Assembly (NCBI GenBank): GCA_936450465.1
Contig: OW388292.1
Location: 11,613,756 to 11,677,755, forward strand
From: Gibbula magus
Lineage: Eukaryota; Mollusca; Gastropoda; Trochida; Trochidae
DNA length: 64,000 bases
Reading direction: 5' to 3'
Shown: positions 1 through 11,357 of the stretch, piece by piece
Position numbering within the stretch: position 1 is the stretch's first letter
Layout: each line of letters opens with the position of its first letter
Made by a program: the position numbers and the translations under genes
Notes under the pieces: generated by a model
The model's input: only the letters and a program-made list of their open reading frames with translations
Database searches by the model: none
What the model was told of the DNA's origin: nothing

Positions 1-83
1 TTAACTCGCTTTCGCTCGTTAAAATACCAAACCATCCACTTGTTTCATAAACATGTTATCAAACGGGACATCGTTTAGTATTC
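1..83. repeat. Right half of a foldback palindrome cut by the window edge (FB0)
   Basis: The first 22 bases form a small palindrome (ttaac...gttaa) holding two CTCG motifs in direct orientation, the same apex design as the complete foldbacks at 162-303, 498 bp-scale neighbours aside, and at 8498-8642 and 12988-13140. The sequence then runs to an ATTCTATATTT motif at 80-90, which matches the outer ends of those foldbacks. I infer that the left arm lies just outside the window. Only one arm is visible, so the call rests on the apex and the end motif. Confidence 0.5.
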
Positions 84-161
84 TATATTTAATACATACT
101 TACCAGAAATAACTTCACTGTCCTCAGTGGTATAGTGGTGTCGGAATATAATATATTTAGA

Positions 162-303
162 GAATAACCAACGAGGTACAAGTGATTACGGGAAATATCC
201 ATGAGTCTAAATAATGTTCAGCCAAGAGCTTTAGCGAGTGGCTCTGAACATTATTTAGACGAGTGGATATTTCCCGTAATCACTCGTACTGAGTTGGTTA
301 TTC
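162..303. repeat. Foldback palindrome FB1
   Basis: The arms are about 60 bp, from gaataacc at 162 to ggttattc at 303, with an inner AGAGC/GCTCT hairpin at the apex (225-229 and 241-245). The arms match closely except at short stretches where GAG/CGAG reads in the same direction on both arms (for example 'atgagtc' on the left and 'gacgagtgg' on the right) and would stay unpaired in a cruciform. The outer end is followed by an AT-rich TATA-like motif. There is no coding potential. This is probably the structural end of a non-autonomous mobile element. Confidence 0.8.
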
Positions 304-571
304 TATATATTACCCATTATGCACTTAAATTGACCAAATTACGCTTGGTTATTACAGTTTCATGTTAGGCCGTCGCTGTGAAGGACCCGTCGCCACAGTA
401 ACATTGTGACGTCATAAGATGAATCGTCGCGTCAGACCATTGTTTTATGACGTCATAGTCATTCTTTCTCCGGGGAACCGACCAATCAACGTTGAGAATC
501 ACTTGAAAGCACATGTGCAAATATCACAAAAATAATCACCTCTGTCTTTTCACCCGTATGGGTAATATATA
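304..571. mobile_element. TGACGTCA-rich segment with short inverted ends, next to FB1
   Basis: It is bounded by perfect 12-bp inverted repeats (tatatattaccc at 304-315, gggtaatatata at 560-571) and directly abuts foldback FB1. Inside are two perfect CRE/ATF palindromes TGACGTCA (407-414 and 448-455) and a CCAAT-like 'gaccaatcaac'. Segments at 8201-8496 and 13149-13833 have the same design, so I treat it as one module of a repeat family. It contains no ORF. Confidence 0.6.
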
Positions 572-3500
572 ACAATATTTATAACCCAACTGTTTAGGAA
601 CGTACCAACAGAGACTAAAAGCCAGTCTAACAGTGCCCCATTACTCATCAATAAGTTGTGAAGATCACATCTATAATTCACATGACCAGACAAACTCCGG
701 CTAGTGACAGTGAATTTGGCCTCTTGTTTGACTCTGAACACAATCCCTTGTCTCTCCAAGCTCAACACAGTGTGTCAAATGCTCTGACAGGTATAACCAT
801 TACATCTGTTTGCCTTAATATGAGAGTTTGATTCAACATCTATTAGGTAAAACGCTGACTTTTTAAGTAAGTCAGTTCAGGAAAAGTGTCAAATACATAC
901 ACAGCCTTTTCCAATGAAGTGTTAGTGAATTAGTTGAACTTGATATCCTTACCTGCAACTTTGATTTGATGAAAACTGACTTTCCAATATGGAACTGCAG
1001 ATTCACATTAGAGACATCATCTCACAATGCTTGTTGTCTGTAATTGGTTTTATATAATCCTCAGAGATTATGGCCACAACTGAGGGAGAAATAGAAGAAT
1101 ACGCGAGTTGACCATCAACATCTCCACTGTTAACCATATGCACCACTACCACGTTGTCTCACAGTTGAGGGTCAAAGCAGAGAGGATATTGAAGCAGGCC
1201 TGACACAAAATAAAGACATGCTCTGAAATTGAACATGATCTAATTGACTGATCATGCACACATGAGAGGACAGGAGAGTAAGCTACGGCTCGATCCGCCC
1301 CCTCTCCCCGGTTGACAATGAGTCCACTTGTGCCTAGCTAACTGTTGTGTATCCTACTATCAGTTCAGGGTCAAAGCACAGATCAATGAGAGACGACTCT
1401 ATTGCCCATTCACTCCTGTTCACCAGAATCACGCTGGACACGAACCACTATTGTGTCTCCGCAGCATCGCACCAGACACTCCGCATCAAAAATCAAATTT
1501 ATTGACGTTCTCGCCAGTGAACTGCCTCTATAGTCCTGTTTTTCCTCTCATTGTCTGAGCAACCATTTCCTCCTTCAACACTTCTTGTTCAAACACTGAA
1601 GTGACCTGAAGTGATTTTGTATTAATTGCCAAATATTTTGGAAAGGGCGTATCGGCTTAATATAACTGCATTTCTCTCTCATCATTGGCTAATCATGCTT
1701 TCAGGCGATATATATCCTGCTTTCTCAAGCATGATCCTGCAGTGTATGTAGTCTGAGGAGTGATTTACTGTAAGCTGCTAATTGATTTGCACCTGCAACA
1801 CCTCAACCCTATACAACATTTATTAATACAACTCCACCTGTATAAAACCATAGATAAACTAATCAATTATCATCAATTTCCCCATGGTTCATGGTTCAAA
1901 AAGAAATCCCTGTGTAGTTCGCTTAGTTTGCCGTGTAATAATTGGGTCTAATGAACCTGTAGTAAAATGATACTTACTTTGATAGTGTTTTTACCAGTAT
2001 ATCATGTTCATTCTGAAAATATGTATCATAAAATTTCCCATTTATCAGAAATGAGTGATGAATAATGTATCACACATGTATTTTACAAATAAAATAAAAT
2101 TAAAGCAATTTAAACAAAAATGTAATTGCTTTTTCTGCAAAGTTTTGAAAATATGTACCAAAAGAAGTATCCACTCAGATAAAAGTTGTCAAATGTTAAA
2201 GCTTTTTATTTAGTAGCTGTTTTAGCACATTGAAATTCATTGATTAATTACATGTCTACTTAACCTGTGACAGTTAATCTATTTTGCTATCTAAACCTAC
2301 TGTACAATATATTTAATTATAGAAAGGATATAAATGGCCCTTTTGTCTGCAAACAATGCCATTTATGTCAAACACTCTTCATCGTGAAACTAGAAAATTT
2401 TTACAAATCACTTTTAGATCATGTGAGGAATCTGCCAGATACTTAAACAGTTGAAGAATCCAGAATACCATGCAGTAATAACAGCAGGATGTGACGACTA
2501 TCTTAACTTGTCTCACATCTTATTGGAGAACAGCCAGCTTTTTTCTTTCTTTCTTTTCTATCAAAATAAAACACAATAATTCCAAAAGGTAAAATAATTT
2601 AGAATCTCAATGTTTAAAAAATATATTAATATACTTTGAAATGTTTCATTCATGAGCACTATGAATGATGGAACCCTGATATGCATATTTTTCTTAACAC
2701 AGCTACCCACACTTTCTATTAAAGGTAGGATTTTCTTCAAAATAAAAAAACCCCCATCAATGCATATTATATACCAAAATGCATGACATCAATATTTACT
2801 CTATATACATGTAAAATATTCCTTTATAGTTTCTTCAAAGTTTCAAGTTATGTTCTGGAAACAAAGTCTTAAAAGAGAGAATAATGGATTTAAACCAGAC
2901 ATTACTTATTCCTATAGTAGTAACTCTGGGATAGTGAGGATACTCTCTTACCTTCAATATCATACAATAATTGGATATTTCAGAGTGAACAGAAATATAA
3001 ATATGCATAGCATTTGAACAGTAACAATATGAAGAATACAGCATCTCATCAAGATGTGAAAACTTCTCAAAAGGTACCCAAAACTGCACCTAGAAATACC
3101 TGACAAAGATTCACCATCCTTGAGAATTACCAATTCTCAGATAAGTCTCGAATCTGTAGATATAAAACAATACCCAAAGAGATCCAACTTACAGTACACA
3201 CATACCATGAGACAACAATGATGGCAAGTGAAACACTATGAGAATGTGAGCTCCTCCTACCTCATGGATGTATAACTGTTTTCCTCCCAAGGCTATGCAT
3301 GAACAAGTGGACTCCACAGAAACCTATTAAGGCCAAGCTCCAATCAATAGGCTTTCAGCAACCTTTCATACTGTTAGTCAGTCTACAGCTGTCTGGGACA
3401 TCTTACATAAGAATGAGTCCAAGCCTCTGACTACAGACCCCTGACACACCAGGGAGCAATACAAGGCACCCTTGTGCTACCTAGCTGCTCCTGCTAATTG

Positions 3501-5544
3501 ATTTAATACACAGCTCTTCCACATCCAGCTTCTGCCTCCTTACCTTGTCACTTCATCTGCTCGTAAAATACAATATTCTGCTCACAATCAGAGCTATACA
3601 CCTGAGACAGGCTTATCATTCAAATTCTAACAGAACTGCTAGTAGAATGAAACTCAGAATATATTGTTCTAATTAGGATTTATTTCATGTATGATACTTC
3701 AGACTGAAATAGTGATTTTATCAAATAATGTCAAAATCTGTTCAAATTGAATTATCATTGGAATTCATACCATATCACATGGAGAATATATTTATGAATG
3801 TATGGAGATTACAATACAACAATGAACAATGCACTATATTTGCATGACTTACATATATATAGTTCATGTACATCACTTGTACAGATGAATGCTAGAATCA
3901 TGACATGCATAAGAAGATTAGTCAGTCTGAAGCAAATGCTGTTCATACCACAAACATGTCAATATACAGATCATGCAAACCTCAGACTACAAATATGAAA
4001 TCTAAAAAATCCTTCTCATTCAAGGATTGAGAGTAATTTAACCAAGAACTTTGATTTTAAGGCAGTCTACAATTTCCATATTTGATAAAACATAAAATAG
4101 ACAAGTTATTACCCAATCCTCAAAGTAAATATTTTAATTTTGTGGTATATACTTTGAAACATAAAATTATAAGTCATTAGAAATGTAAAAAAATTGTTCC
4201 AAAACAAGTGTAGAAAGCACTCACATGATCTTGTATGATATTCAAACTTCAAAGAGAAGCCATCCTCCAGTCTGACCACATCAACAACTACTGTCAGAAC
4301 TGATAACAACACAGGTATTTAGCTGCCTTCCCAGTCACATGACCAGCACAAACCACGCATCTGGTCGTCTATAGCTACTAATCATGACATTAGTGTACTT
4401 GTTTCTTATCAAATCATGGACTTAATCATGACTATTTGAATCATTGAAATATCTCAAAATGTTCAGTTAGTCACGGGTAGAATATATATGTACACCTAAT
4501 GCAATTAATATCAATTCACCTGCACTATCAACCTTGCGCAGCTACCTGTGCCTGTATGTCGAAATCCAACGGTTTGGACTTGGGCGTGGAGTATGTTTAG
4601 AAAGGAGTGTTTGAATTCGATTACAATTCTTTTTTAGATGATGAGACTACTGGTTAATGTTTGGAGTCTTGATGAGGAGGGTAGAGATGAAAGGTTAGAC
4701 AACCTCCCCACCCATTGCCATTTGGTGATTAATTAATCTACAGACATCACGAATGAGTACTTTTATAGCGTAACACATAAATATTGATGGTGAATCGATG
4801 ATCAGAACAATCTGACTTGCTTGTAACTGGAAGCAGTTGTTAAACGAATGTAAATCTGCTGGTAACCACTGGATACACATTACAGCATGCTTATAAAAAA
4901 GTTATCATCCCCTGCAGTGTGCCCTGCCCTTCCTCGTGCCAGTCACTTCAACTGGTGTGCACTTAGCAAGAGGACAGAAAGTTACATTTTGTCTCAAATA
5001 TCGTTTGAATTGATACTTTTCAAGTCTTGTAGACAGTAACTGAGACTTGTTGAGTATTAAGTCATTATTTATATCCATCACATGTTTATGTCTAGCACAG
5101 TTCTCTGAGAATGTTTTCCAGACGGAAACAAGACTTCTGTTCACCGCAAGTATAATTTGGCAGAAATGATATAATAATTTGTCCTTACTGTCTCTGCACA
5201 AAATGGGGTAGGTAGTATTCGGACAGAAGATTGGTAATTTTGTAAACTAATTTAATTAAACAAAATAAAGAAAGGCTTAAACTATGATGTCAGAAGACAT
5301 GTTGGGAGTTCATGTATTATGATTTTTAAAGAAAGTTTACTGAGGGCATTTAAAACCTGCTCCCCACCTGGGAAAATTGAATACCTTTGAACCTTTCATG
5401 AACTATATAGTCTCTTGATCATAGCAGTGAATTTATCAACAAAGCTGTTGAAGCACTCTCCATTCTCGTGTTTGCTGTTATTTTATTTGCACCATTTGGA
5501 ATTGGATTCAAAATTACACTGCCCCTTGGTATACCCACAGATGA
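572..5544. other. AT-rich stretch without a recognisable gene
   Basis: Short open frames of 60-100 codons occur on both strands (for example 1328-1558, 2835-3089, 4905-5201). None has a recognisable domain, a codon pattern unlike background, or convincing splice sites. I see no tandem arrays or transposon ends here. It is probably intergenic or intronic DNA. Confidence 0.6.
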
Positions 5545-5810
5545 ACAAGGGGTGCCCCAAAAAGTTTCTGGCCTGACCATTAAAAATAAACTAACTTTAA
5601 AATGTTTACAACTTATTTTCCCACATAATCCCCCCTGACCTCAATGCATTTGGTCCATCGTTTTTCTAACATCTTCAACCCATTTGAAAACCATGCATTG
5701 TCACGTCACCCCTCTATAAACTCCTTTACTGCCGTAATGACGTTCTCGTCAGTCTCACATTTATGGCCAAGTATCTCTGTTTTCAGGAGACAGTCTACAG
5801 GGATTGGGAA
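5545..5810 (-). pseudogene. Mariner-like transposase, C-terminal remnant
   Basis: Reading the minus strand gives the C-terminal end typical of mariner-family transposases: a tract ending ...KRWTKCIEV.GDYV.K and then a stop at 5613-5615, preceded by WFSNGL and, further upstream, GHKCETDEN. An in-frame TGA just before the RDNAWF segment shows the copy is dead, and the catalytic DDE/D core is not present in this window. Downstream of the stop the sequence 'gggtgccccaaaaagtttc' (plus strand, about 5550) resembles a mariner terminal repeat. I see no matching left end, so this is a truncated fossil. Family knowledge gives the mariner assignment; the reading frame and stop are seen directly. Confidence 0.75.
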
Positions 5811-6130
5811 AGACACCTAGAGACAAAGAGAACAATTCTCGTACAACTGAATGAAATTGAACAGGTATGCTGCTTGAAAGTGTCATACAGTGTAATTGCT
5901 TTTTTAATTTTAATATTTTATTGAAATGAACTGTGTACTTAAATTTAGTAAACTTTAAATTTCTATTCTAAAAAAAACATATGTATATAATATTACAAAA
6001 TGAAAACTGAAATGTAATAGTAAAAAATAATTTATAATACAATGAATTTAAAAACAAGAAGATGTGGTCATCATTATCCCCCCACAATATTGGTGCTCAT
6101 TATAATTTTTTTTTAAAATAATCGATCATT

Positions 6131-6425
6131 TCTCATTTTCTAAATCCATCAAGGTATTTATACCCTCAAGCCTCATATTTGATTTCTGAGAAAAGCTGTC
6201 CCCTTGGAGATACCGTGAACAGAACCCAACAATATGGAAAAAGAGCAGCAACTCCAGAAAATATAAGTGCACACTTCTCATTTTCGAAATCCATCAAGGG
6301 ATTGATGACATCAAGTCCCACACCAAATTTGGTTACATTATGGAGAAAAGCTGTCCCTTTTATCTCAGAAGAACTGACTGACAGACAGAGCTCAAAGCCA
6401 TATCATACTTACACTTCCTGACGTG
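6131..6425. repeat. Two degenerate ~145-bp core repeats with a gacagacag end
   Basis: The phrase 'tctcattttc.aaatccatcaagg' occurs at 6131 and again at 6276, 145 bp apart, each followed by a related 'gagaaaagctgtcccctt' block. The second copy ends in 'ctgactgacagacagagctc'. The period and the short simple-repeat end match the better-preserved element at 8828-9460, so this is probably a decayed relative. Confidence 0.55.
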
Positions 6426-8097
6426 ATATAATAACTAATTTCAGATGAACAAAATGATTCTTGTGGTATTGTTTATCAGATGACAGCATAAATAACTATT
6501 TTACAAAGGGATTGATTATGACCCACATTTTAGTACCAAAATATCTGAATTTTATATTTTTCTTCAGAAAAATTCACATTTACGAGTATGACAAATTATG
6601 TTTATGTTTATTGTTGTTGAGACTTCCCTATCCATTGTCAAGAAAGTTAGACTAATAAACAGCAGCCTTTTGCTAAAATTATTATCCCGAAGCAAAGTCG
6701 GGACTACATTATTTGAAATAAATCAAATCTTGAATGACCATCACTAATGAAATGATTGTCAACATAAACTAAAAAAACAATAAAATAGTTTCATATCTAA
6801 TTATAGGAAGATAGGTGCTTAAAAGTTTTTAATTGGTAACTTGATTGAAAAAATGAGTTGTTTGTAGATAATTCATTTAATGCTGCAAAATTAGAGAATT
6901 AATGAATTCTTAATGAACAATATAAGCAAACTGAATTATTTTCAAATATTTTACAGAACTGTCATGTTATTCCAATATTCCAAAAATTGAATTTCAATAT
7001 TATTTTCAAACAAAAAACTTCATTGATGCACATATACAAATCATAACAGATATTTCACGGTTAGGCCTAGGGACAACAAAAGATTCTGTGAAATGACATA
7101 ACAACAGACTTTAACCGTAGCGAAAATCTTTTAATCATCACAACAAAATCAATAGTGATTGTTCAATTGCCGTCACTGAAAGAACTGAGTATTTGTATAC
7201 ATTTATTTTTTTCAATCGTCTGTCAGGTACTGTCTCAACAATGTCCGAGTCCTGCTGATCCAACATTAGGGCAGATGGGGCTAGATTATCGGGGCTAGAT
7301 TATTGGGGCTAGATTATCGGGGCTAGATTATCAAGGCTCTTACATTTTCATGCAATAGCTAGTTCGAGTGGATACAGCAGTTGCCCTTTAGTTTAAAAAA
7401 CTAGTTTGTAGCAATGTATAGATCTGTAAATTGAGACTTTTGTTGTTGTGAATGTTACGTGTCCATGTACTACCATCTTCATGGAAGGAAGTTCAAATAA
7501 AAAAAACTTCCAAACAGAATCAATATGTACATATAAACCATAAGACAGTTCCAAAACACTGATAAAGGGTAGTATCAATGGATTAATACTCATAAAGAAA
7601 ATTCTCAATCTTATATCATAGAAAAACACAGTCTTGCTCAACAATTTTGCACCTGCAACAATCTCTGCAACAAGCAGAATAGTTCTGTTTTACTCTGCCT
7701 TTGAATTGTTATTGATTTCTTATTGATTCTCCCGGAAAAGAATCCACCTGCAGCTGAACTAGACTTGCATAAATCATGGAACTTTCAATGGAGTATATAT
7801 ATAAACATATACTTCAAAGATATGCATGCATGCCTATTTATGGCCTATTTGCCTTTGCATCAATGTAACAAGGGAATAACGTTATTTGGTTGTTTTGTAA
7901 AGAAGAATCAGATAAAAGTGACCACATCACCTACACCCTGACTGCAAGTTTGTTGAATGGGATAGCATTAGATTGGCACTTAGACGCTGAATAACATATC
8001 TCATAATTGTTTATTTTTAAAGAATGACTATTGAATATTGTTTCAAATACCAAGTTCCACTAAGCTAAACATTGTTGTGTTTCCATTTAAACAGCCA
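6426..8097. other. AT-rich stretch without a gene, with one short tandem repeat
   Basis: There is no recognisable coding sequence. The only clear structure is the 14-bp tandem repeat at 7277-7332, listed separately. Confidence 0.5.
7277..7332. repeat. 14-bp tandem repeat, four copies
   Basis: The unit ggggctagattatc is repeated four times head to tail. The second copy ends in 'tatt' instead of 'tatc'. Confidence 0.9.
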
Positions 8098-8200
8098 AAA
8101 ATAGAGCCATTGGCTCTGTAGCTCATCAGGCATTCAATAAGGATAAAATATGAATTGTATACATATGAAATATGATAAAAGTTATGGGCTTACAAAATAA

Positions 8201-8496
8201 ATTTATCATCCAAAACTGTGTTCCACAGGAGATATCGCTTGTATGAGATCAAGCGATATCTCCTAGGAGATATTGTTTTGACAGTAGATTTTGAACAATG
8301 CCCTGTTGGCTTCAGCTACATGACATCACAATGATTTTGCATCATCAAGTAATGACATCACAATGATATGACGTCATAATCACGAAGACGTCATAATGCT
8401 ATGACATCACAGCACTGGAAGCCAAATGGCAGTTTTGTGTTCAGATATTTTCATTTTTCATTAAAAGCTAATGAAGAATGATTTTGGATGATAAAT
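8201..8496. mobile_element. TGACGTCA-rich segment with short inverted ends, next to FB2
   Basis: Inverted 15-bp ends: atttatcatccaaaa at 8201-8215 and ttttggatgataaat at 8482-8496. Inside are a perfect TGACGTCA (8369-8376), a second GACGTCA (8387-8393), several 'tgacatcac' variants, and a 14-bp perfect hairpin (8228-8241 with 8250-8263, around gatatcgcttg). It has the same design as 304-571 and 13149-13833 but in the opposite orientation, with its foldback on the right. Confidence 0.6.
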
Positions 8497-8497
8497 A

Positions 8498-8642
8498 GAA
8501 TCTCACCCTCGTCTCTTCTGATATCAAATATATCAACACTCGTTGATAAAAGTAAAAATGTCCTCGGCAAGCCTCGGATATTTGTAACTTTTATCAACTC
8601 GTGTTGATATATTTGATATCAGAAGACACTTGGGTGAGATTC
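8498..8642. repeat. Foldback palindrome FB2
   Basis: Inverted arms of about 65-70 bp run from gaatctcacc (8498) to ggtgagattc (8642) around a short apex with two CCTCGG motifs in direct orientation. As in FB1, a CTCG motif reads in the same direction on both arms (acactcgttg and caactcgtgt), so these spots stay unpaired although their flanks pair. The outer end is attctctatatatcac. Confidence 0.85.
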
Positions 8643-8827
8643 TCTATATATCACACAATTTTTGTTAGATCCTCTATTCTTAATTTTCAAGTCTCAACTT
8701 CTTTCTCAACAACCATTTCTCAAAGTTAGAACTCACACATTTGGGATTACCTCCCTTAGTCTGAAGTGAAGAGCACATAAAATCTCAAGAGTACCGTTCA
8801 AAGCTTGCTTCAATGGTATTTGTTTAT

Positions 8828-9345
8828 AGGTTGTAACCCAGTGATCCATATCTGGGGTAAGGGGGGTCATCAAATCTACACTTTAGAATCCCCATTAGCC
8901 AAGGAGACTGCACGCAACTTTTCAGCTCTCTAGACCTTTTGGAACTGGAGAATGGGATGAAAATAGCTTTTAAAGGTTGTGACCCCTGTGACTCCAATTG
9001 AGGTCACAGGGTCACCAAATCTACAATTTCAAATCCCCAATTAGCCAAGGAGTCTGCACACAACTGTTCAGCTCTATAGACCTATTGGAACTTGAGAAGA
9101 AGATGAAAATAGGTTGTTAAGGTTGCGACCCCTGTGACCCCATTTGGGGTCTCAGGGTCACGAAATCTACAATTTAGAATCCCCATTAGCCAAGGAGTCT
9201 ACACATAAAATTTCAGCTCTCTAGACCTTTTGGAACTTGAGAAGAAGATGAAAATAGGTTTTTAAGGCTGTGACCCCTGTGACCCCAATCCCCATTGGCC
9301 AAGGAGTCAGATCTCTAGAGTCATTGGTTCTGGAGAAGAAGTCGA
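8828..9345. repeat. ~146-bp core tandem repeat, about 3.5 copies
   Basis: The start phrase aggttgtgacccctgtgac recurs at about 8828, 8974, 9120 and 9265 (spacing 146, 146, 145). Each unit contains 'cattagccaaggagtctgc', 'cagctctctagacctt' and 'gatgaaaatagg'. The last unit is partial and runs into the microsatellite. Copies differ at many sites, so the array is old. Confidence 0.9.
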
Positions 9346-9360
9346 AAAAGCGAAAAGTTT

Positions 9361-9392
9361 ACAGACGGATGGACGGATGGACGGACGGACGC
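9361..9392. repeat. (ACGGATGG)/(ACGG) microsatellite
   Basis: Runs of gacggatgg and gacggacgg sit directly after the core repeats. This is the expected position in Pearl-like elements. Confidence 0.85.
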
Positions 9393-10121
9393 CGGACACC
9401 AAGCCATGCCATAAGCCAATCGGGCCTTTCAGGCCTGTTCAGGCCTGATGAGCTAAAAATAAACATCCCATAGACATACAAACTTTCATAAAAATATTAT
9501 GAATAGTTCTTAAGTCTTGACATAAAAAGCAGACAGCTCATTTTCTATACGTTTCAACTTGAATGCTATGTTTGAGAAAATGTCTGGCACTTCCCCCAAA
9601 ATCAATTAAATCTTGTAATGTAAAATGTTTGATTTGCAAGCACACGTATTCAACAAAGCAGACAATAATTGAAATCAAAATGAAAGTGCACAAACATAGA
9701 TTTCACAGAATAGATGTGCAATGTAATCAGCAAGGCAATAGCGCCCTGACAATAACCATAATGGCGCTAGAGAGTGGAGTGTAAATAGCTTATCAGTGAT
9801 GAATGCTTCAGAGGCAATTAGTGGAGTAAATTGTGCACTGACCAAGCTAGATCGGTCAATGCTATAATTTCTCCAACAAGTCTCTCATATTGGCATATTT
9901 TTAGGAAGTCCCAGTAGAAAATCAAATTGGATTCTGTTGATGGTTGGAATTACTTGTGTTTTACTAGTCTATTCTTTTGTGTTTTAATTAAAGATCATAA
10001 ACCGTAGAAACCAAAATTCTAATATGTTGGTACCCAGGTAATGTTATTTCAGAGTTGTTTTTTTTTCTAAAGAATGTTTTAGTTTTCCATACACTAATAT
10101 TTGCAATTGTATTGTATTTGT

Positions 10122-10293
10122 TCTGTAGCTCAATAGGACTTACATGATTTATTATCTAAGTAAGGTTGAATATCTTTCATTCAAAATGTTTTTTCAAGTA
10201 AATACATATTTTAAAAAATTCTCAAAATGCCTGCAATGGCTTTAAAAAATAGACATGTGCTCTGTAGCTCACCAGGACTTGCATGATTTATTA
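10122..10293. repeat. Direct repeat of a 33-bp segment, 139 bp apart
   Basis: A block starting tctgtagctca and ending catgatttatta occurs at 10122-10154 and 10261-10293 with few differences. The tctgtagctca..agg start resembles the left edge of the Pearl-like element near 8115, and 'cagagccattgcagtagc' follows at 10301. These are probably remnants of related element ends. Confidence 0.55.
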
Positions 10294-10366
10294 ATAAATA
10301 CAGAGCCATTGCAGTAGCGCCTGTTGCAATTTGATGGGTCATATACAACAATGTATTATATCATAA

Positions 10367-10593
10367 GTATCAAGGCAAATCAGCAGGCACTGTTTATGTT
10401 GAACTCAACAAGTTTATTTGTCCTCGCGGAAGAGCGTTCTCATTGGCCAATAGCTGAGGGGGTAACTCTAATGTGTTTTATAAGTTAAAATTCACTTCCC
10501 TTTAGTTATTGACCAATGAGAACGCTCTTCCGCGACGAACAAAACAATTTGTTGAGTTCAACATAAACAATATCGATTGACTTGCCTTGATAC
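10367..10593. repeat. Foldback palindrome FB4, ~85-bp arms and ~55-bp loop
   Basis: The arms run inward from gtatcaaggcaa (10367) and cttgccttgatac (ends 10593) and share gtttatgttgaactcaaca and cgcggaagagcgttctcatt. The loop carries CCAAT-like boxes and 'gagggggtaactct'. It lacks the repeated CTCG bubbles and the TGACGTCA segment of the FB1-FB3 family, so it is probably a separate family. Confidence 0.85.
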
Positions 10594-11043
10594 GATATAC
10601 AGGTTTATGATATAAATGTAATGAATCATCACCAAACGTGCAATCCCAGTGCATCATATTTATCATTTACTCTAATAAATTTGCTTTTTTAAAATGCCTT
10701 CTTAAAGTGCTAAATGGATAAAAAAAAATAACATCAGGTAGTATGCCAAATAAAGGGATACAAATCATTTTTCTTGCAACACACTCCCTGGCCCCTTCCC
10801 ATTTTTTTGCCATCTCCTCCACCAATGATAGAGGTGGGCATTCGGTACAGGTAAAGGGAAACTCCACGCAGCTGAGACCACAATCTGAATAAATTTAGAT
10901 AGACTGTTCTATATATACAGTCGATCTAACAGTGGCTTGTATGAGAGGTCATCCCGTTGACCTTTCGTGTGCAAAAGAAAGAAGATCAACTTGACCAATC
11001 GCGATTTGAGTCACAAACAGGCACAAACAACTGCCTATTCCCT

Positions 11044-11357
11044 TTCAGTGGTGTAGTGGTTAGCATGTTTGCCTCTCACGCCAACGGCCCGGGTTCGAAT
11101 CCCGGTGGAGACACCAAATATTTGTGACCTGGGTCTACTGTGCTGTGCCCCTGAGCAAGGCACTTCATCCACATTGCACTCAGTTCACCCAGCTGTACAA
11201 ATGGGTACCTAGACATGGGAATGTATGGACCTATACGACGGCACTGAAAGTACGATTCCTTCAGGGTAATAATTGTGTAGCACCTTGAGCATGCATTGTG
11301 CATGGATATGTGCGCATTATAAATATACTATTACTATTACTATTACTTACTATTACA
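11044..11357 (+). mobile_element. tRNA-derived SINE with a Deu-like tail
   Basis: The 5' part has a pol III A box (tggtgtagtggttagcatg) and B box (gggttcgaatcccgg) at tRNA-like spacing. A central part follows ('cccctgagcaaggcacttca'), as found in many metazoan SINEs, and then a tail 'tgtagcaccttgagcatgc...cgcattataaatatacta' that resembles the Deu domain. The copy ends in a short (tattac)n run. Because of the long unrelated body it is a SINE and not a tRNA gene. It is well preserved, so likely a fairly recent copy. Confidence 0.85.

Larger units (their letters stand above)
8098..9470 (+). mobile_element. Pearl/HINE-like composite element (Helitron-like, non-autonomous)
   Basis: The left edge carries a small hairpin (gagccattggctc near 8105) followed by tagctcatcaggc at about 8120-8132. 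The right edge carries the exact inverse gcctgatgagcta at about 9445-9457, preceded by a hairpin-forming aggcctgttcaggcct. Between them lie about 3.5 tandem cores of about 146 bp and a (acggatgg)-type microsatellite. Core repeats, then a tetranucleotide microsatellite, then a hairpin end is the known layout of Pearl/CvA elements of bivalves. A foldback module (8201-8642) sits inside and may be a later insertion. No Rep/helicase coding sequence is visible. Confidence 0.55.

Noticed and set aside
1328..1558. 76-codon plus-strand frame
   Set aside because: No domain, no composition shift, no splice signals.
11044..11120. tRNA gene
   Set aside because: A and B boxes are present, but the sequence continues into a SINE body and tail, and I could not form a complete cloverleaf ending.
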